From Acidobacteriota bacterium (GTDB taxonomy: Bacteria > Acidobacteriota > Terriglobia > UBA7540), in the NCBI GenBank assembly GCA_021827245.1, contig JAKAWN010000301.1, positions 1 through 8,384 of the forward strand: a stretch of 8,384 nt of DNA, in the 5' to 3' direction. The translations under genes were made by a program, and so were the position numbers. The notes under the pieces were generated by a model. The model saw nothing but the letters and a program-made list of their open reading frames with translations. It searched no databases and was not told the DNA's origin. Numbering within the stretch: the stretch's first letter is position 1; every line of letters starts with the position of its first letter. Of the stretch, positions 7,272 to 8,384 are shown piece by piece.

Positions 7272-8312
7272 TCAGTGGGGTTTGTTTGCGGTGAGTTCAG
7301 ACTCCCGCCGCAGGGCAGGGTTCCCGAATCCCAGCGTCTCTCGAACCAAATAGAGAGGTCGCCGCTTTGACTCGCCGTAAATTCGTCCGATATATTCGCC
7401 GATAATTCCGAGGCAGATGAGCTGGACACCACCCAGGAAAAGAACGGCTATGACGATACTCGTCCACCCATGCACCCAATTCCTTCCAAAAATTCTCGCG
7501 TAAAGGGCAACCACGATGCCTAAGATGGCCAATCCAGATGCAAAAAATCCCACCCATGTTGCTACCCGAAGAGGGGTCGTCGAGAACGAGAAAATCCCAT
7601 CCGCAGCAAGCCGGACCATCTTCATCAGGGGATATTTCGTTTGGCCGGCGAAGCGTGCATTGCGATGGTAGGGCACGGCAACCTGTGAAAATCCCAGCCA
7701 CCCCACCATGCCCCGAATGAACCGGTCCCGCTCCGGCATGTCGAGCAGCGCATCCGCCACCTTCCGGTCAATCAGGCGGAAATCTCCTGCGTTAGCGGCG
7801 ATCTTCGTTTCCGACAGACGACCGATCAGCCGATAGAACAGTTTGGCCGTCCCGAGTTTGAAGGGAGTTTCGCCATCCCGCTCAATCCGAACCCCGTAGG
7901 CCACGTCATATCCGGCACGCCACCGCTCCACAAATTCCGCGATCACTTCCGGAGGATCTTGCAAGTCGGCATCGATGCTCACGATCGCATCGCCAGCGGC
8001 ATGTTCAATTCCGGCGGTGATGGCGATTTGGTGGCCAAAGTTACGGGACAGACGGACGACGCGAACACGCTTCTCAGAGCGTTGGATATCGCTCAGGATA
8101 TTGATGGTAGAATCCGTACTTCCATCATCAATGTAAAGAATCTCAAATCGCAGCCCAATTTTTTCTAGCACAGCGAGGAGCCGGTGATGAGTCTCGCGCA
8201 GGACATCCTGCTCGTTTGCGCAAGGGACGATCACCGAAACGAGAGGATCAAGTGCCTCTGCACCTCTTCGCATGGCAAAATGCTGATTACCCCTTTCAAC
8301 TTCCGAACCCAT
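7272..8312 (-). CDS. GT2 polyprenyl-phosphate glycosyltransferase (DPM1/GtrB-like), 346 aa
   Basis: By family this enzyme transfers a sugar from a nucleotide sugar to a polyprenyl phosphate at the cytoplasmic membrane face, giving the lipid-linked donor used by GT-C enzymes. Visible in the sequence: the GT-A nucleotide-binding start PLVSVIVPCANE (residues 23-34), DDGSTDST (62-69), the metal-binding DAD followed by LQDPPE (114-122), GDFRLIDR (176-183), ERDRFIRG (194-201) and RFAGQTKY (220-227). Two C-terminal membrane segments follow, at about 251-272 and 284-305, then GEYIGRIY and a basic tail. Length and two-helix tail fit the GtrB/bactoprenol glucosyltransferase group. I chose the ATG at 8312 because GGAGGT lies just upstream (GGAGG is 4 nt from the ATG). 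An in-frame ATG at 8348 has a GAGGAG touching it with no spacer, and an ATG at 8273 has no good ribosome site. The usual Tyr before Asn-Glu in the first motif is Ala32. The sugar (glucose, mannose, GlcNAc or other) cannot be told. Family call is very sure; start moderately sure. Confidence 0.93.
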   Translation of the reverse strand: MGSEVERGNQHFAMRRGAEALDPLVSVIVPCANEQDVLRETHHRLLAVLEKIGLRFEILYIDDGSTDSTINILSDIQRSEKRVRVVRLSRNFGHQIAITAGIEHAAGDAIVSIDADLQDPPEVIAEFVERWRAGYDVAYGVRIERDGETPFKLGTAKLFYRLIGRLSETKIAANAGDFRLIDRKVADALLDMPERDRFIRGMVGWLGFSQVAVPYHRNARFAGQTKYPLMKMVRLAADGIFSFSTTPLRVATWVGFFASGLAILGIVVALYARIFGRNWVHGWTSIVIAVLFLGGVQLICLGIIGEYIGRIYGESKRRPLYLVRETLGFGNPALRRESELTANKPH

Positions 8313-8384
8313 GGGACCTCCGCTTATTGCTATAAACCCACAGTCCATCTCCTCTCGGGGCGGGAGACCGCCGCCAACCCAGAG

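Noticed and set aside
1..8384. CRISPR array, tRNA, rRNA, insertion sequence or phage genes
   Set aside because: I saw no regularly spaced repeats, tRNA-like clover arms, transposase motifs or terminal inverted repeats flanking a gene. The only substantial direct repeat is the 183-base pseudogene match.

Overview
The window is a gene-dense stretch of a moderately GC-rich bacterial genome. Every supported gene lies on the minus strand, so transcription runs from high to low coordinates. Large, mostly uncharacterised GT-C-like membrane proteins of this kind are common in soil and sediment Acidobacteriota and similar phyla. I favour that origin only tentatively, because no rRNA, ribosomal or other taxonomic marker is present.

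Layout in transcription order: (1) a GT2 polyprenyl-phosphate glycosyltransferase of the DPM1/GtrB type (8312-7272); (2) a 134-bp gap with nested inverted repeats; (3) a 525-aa polytopic membrane protein with a TTG start (7137-5560); (4) a 247-bp gap that is mostly a decayed copy of the 3' end of the next gene (5538-5356); (5) a 562-aa paralogue of the 525-aa protein (5312-3624); (6) a 572-aa membrane protein resembling GT39/PMT_2 glycosyltransferases, overlapping the previous gene by 8 nt (3631-1913); (7) its 581-aa tandem paralogue, 5 nt downstream (1907-162); (8) 161 bp with no gene that I can support.

The four membrane genes form two families, each present as an adjacent pair: 'WWH' proteins (525 and 562 aa) and 'PDEG/HNWDSTLW' proteins (572 and 581 aa). 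The remnant in the 247-bp gap shows that the WWH array once held at least one more copy of the 562-aa gene's 3' end. The locus therefore seems to have grown and shrunk by tandem duplication and loss.

The likely shared logic is an inference from family knowledge. The GT2 enzyme would charge an undecaprenyl-phosphate-type carrier with a sugar on the cytoplasmic face. The GT-C-like proteins would then move lipid-linked sugars onto acceptors outside the membrane, such as a lipid, glycan or protein. The sugar and acceptor cannot be read from the sequence. The points most worth a second look are the pseudogene remnant, the loss of the Glu in the Asp-Glu motif of the 581-aa paralogue, and the unassigned function of the WWH family.
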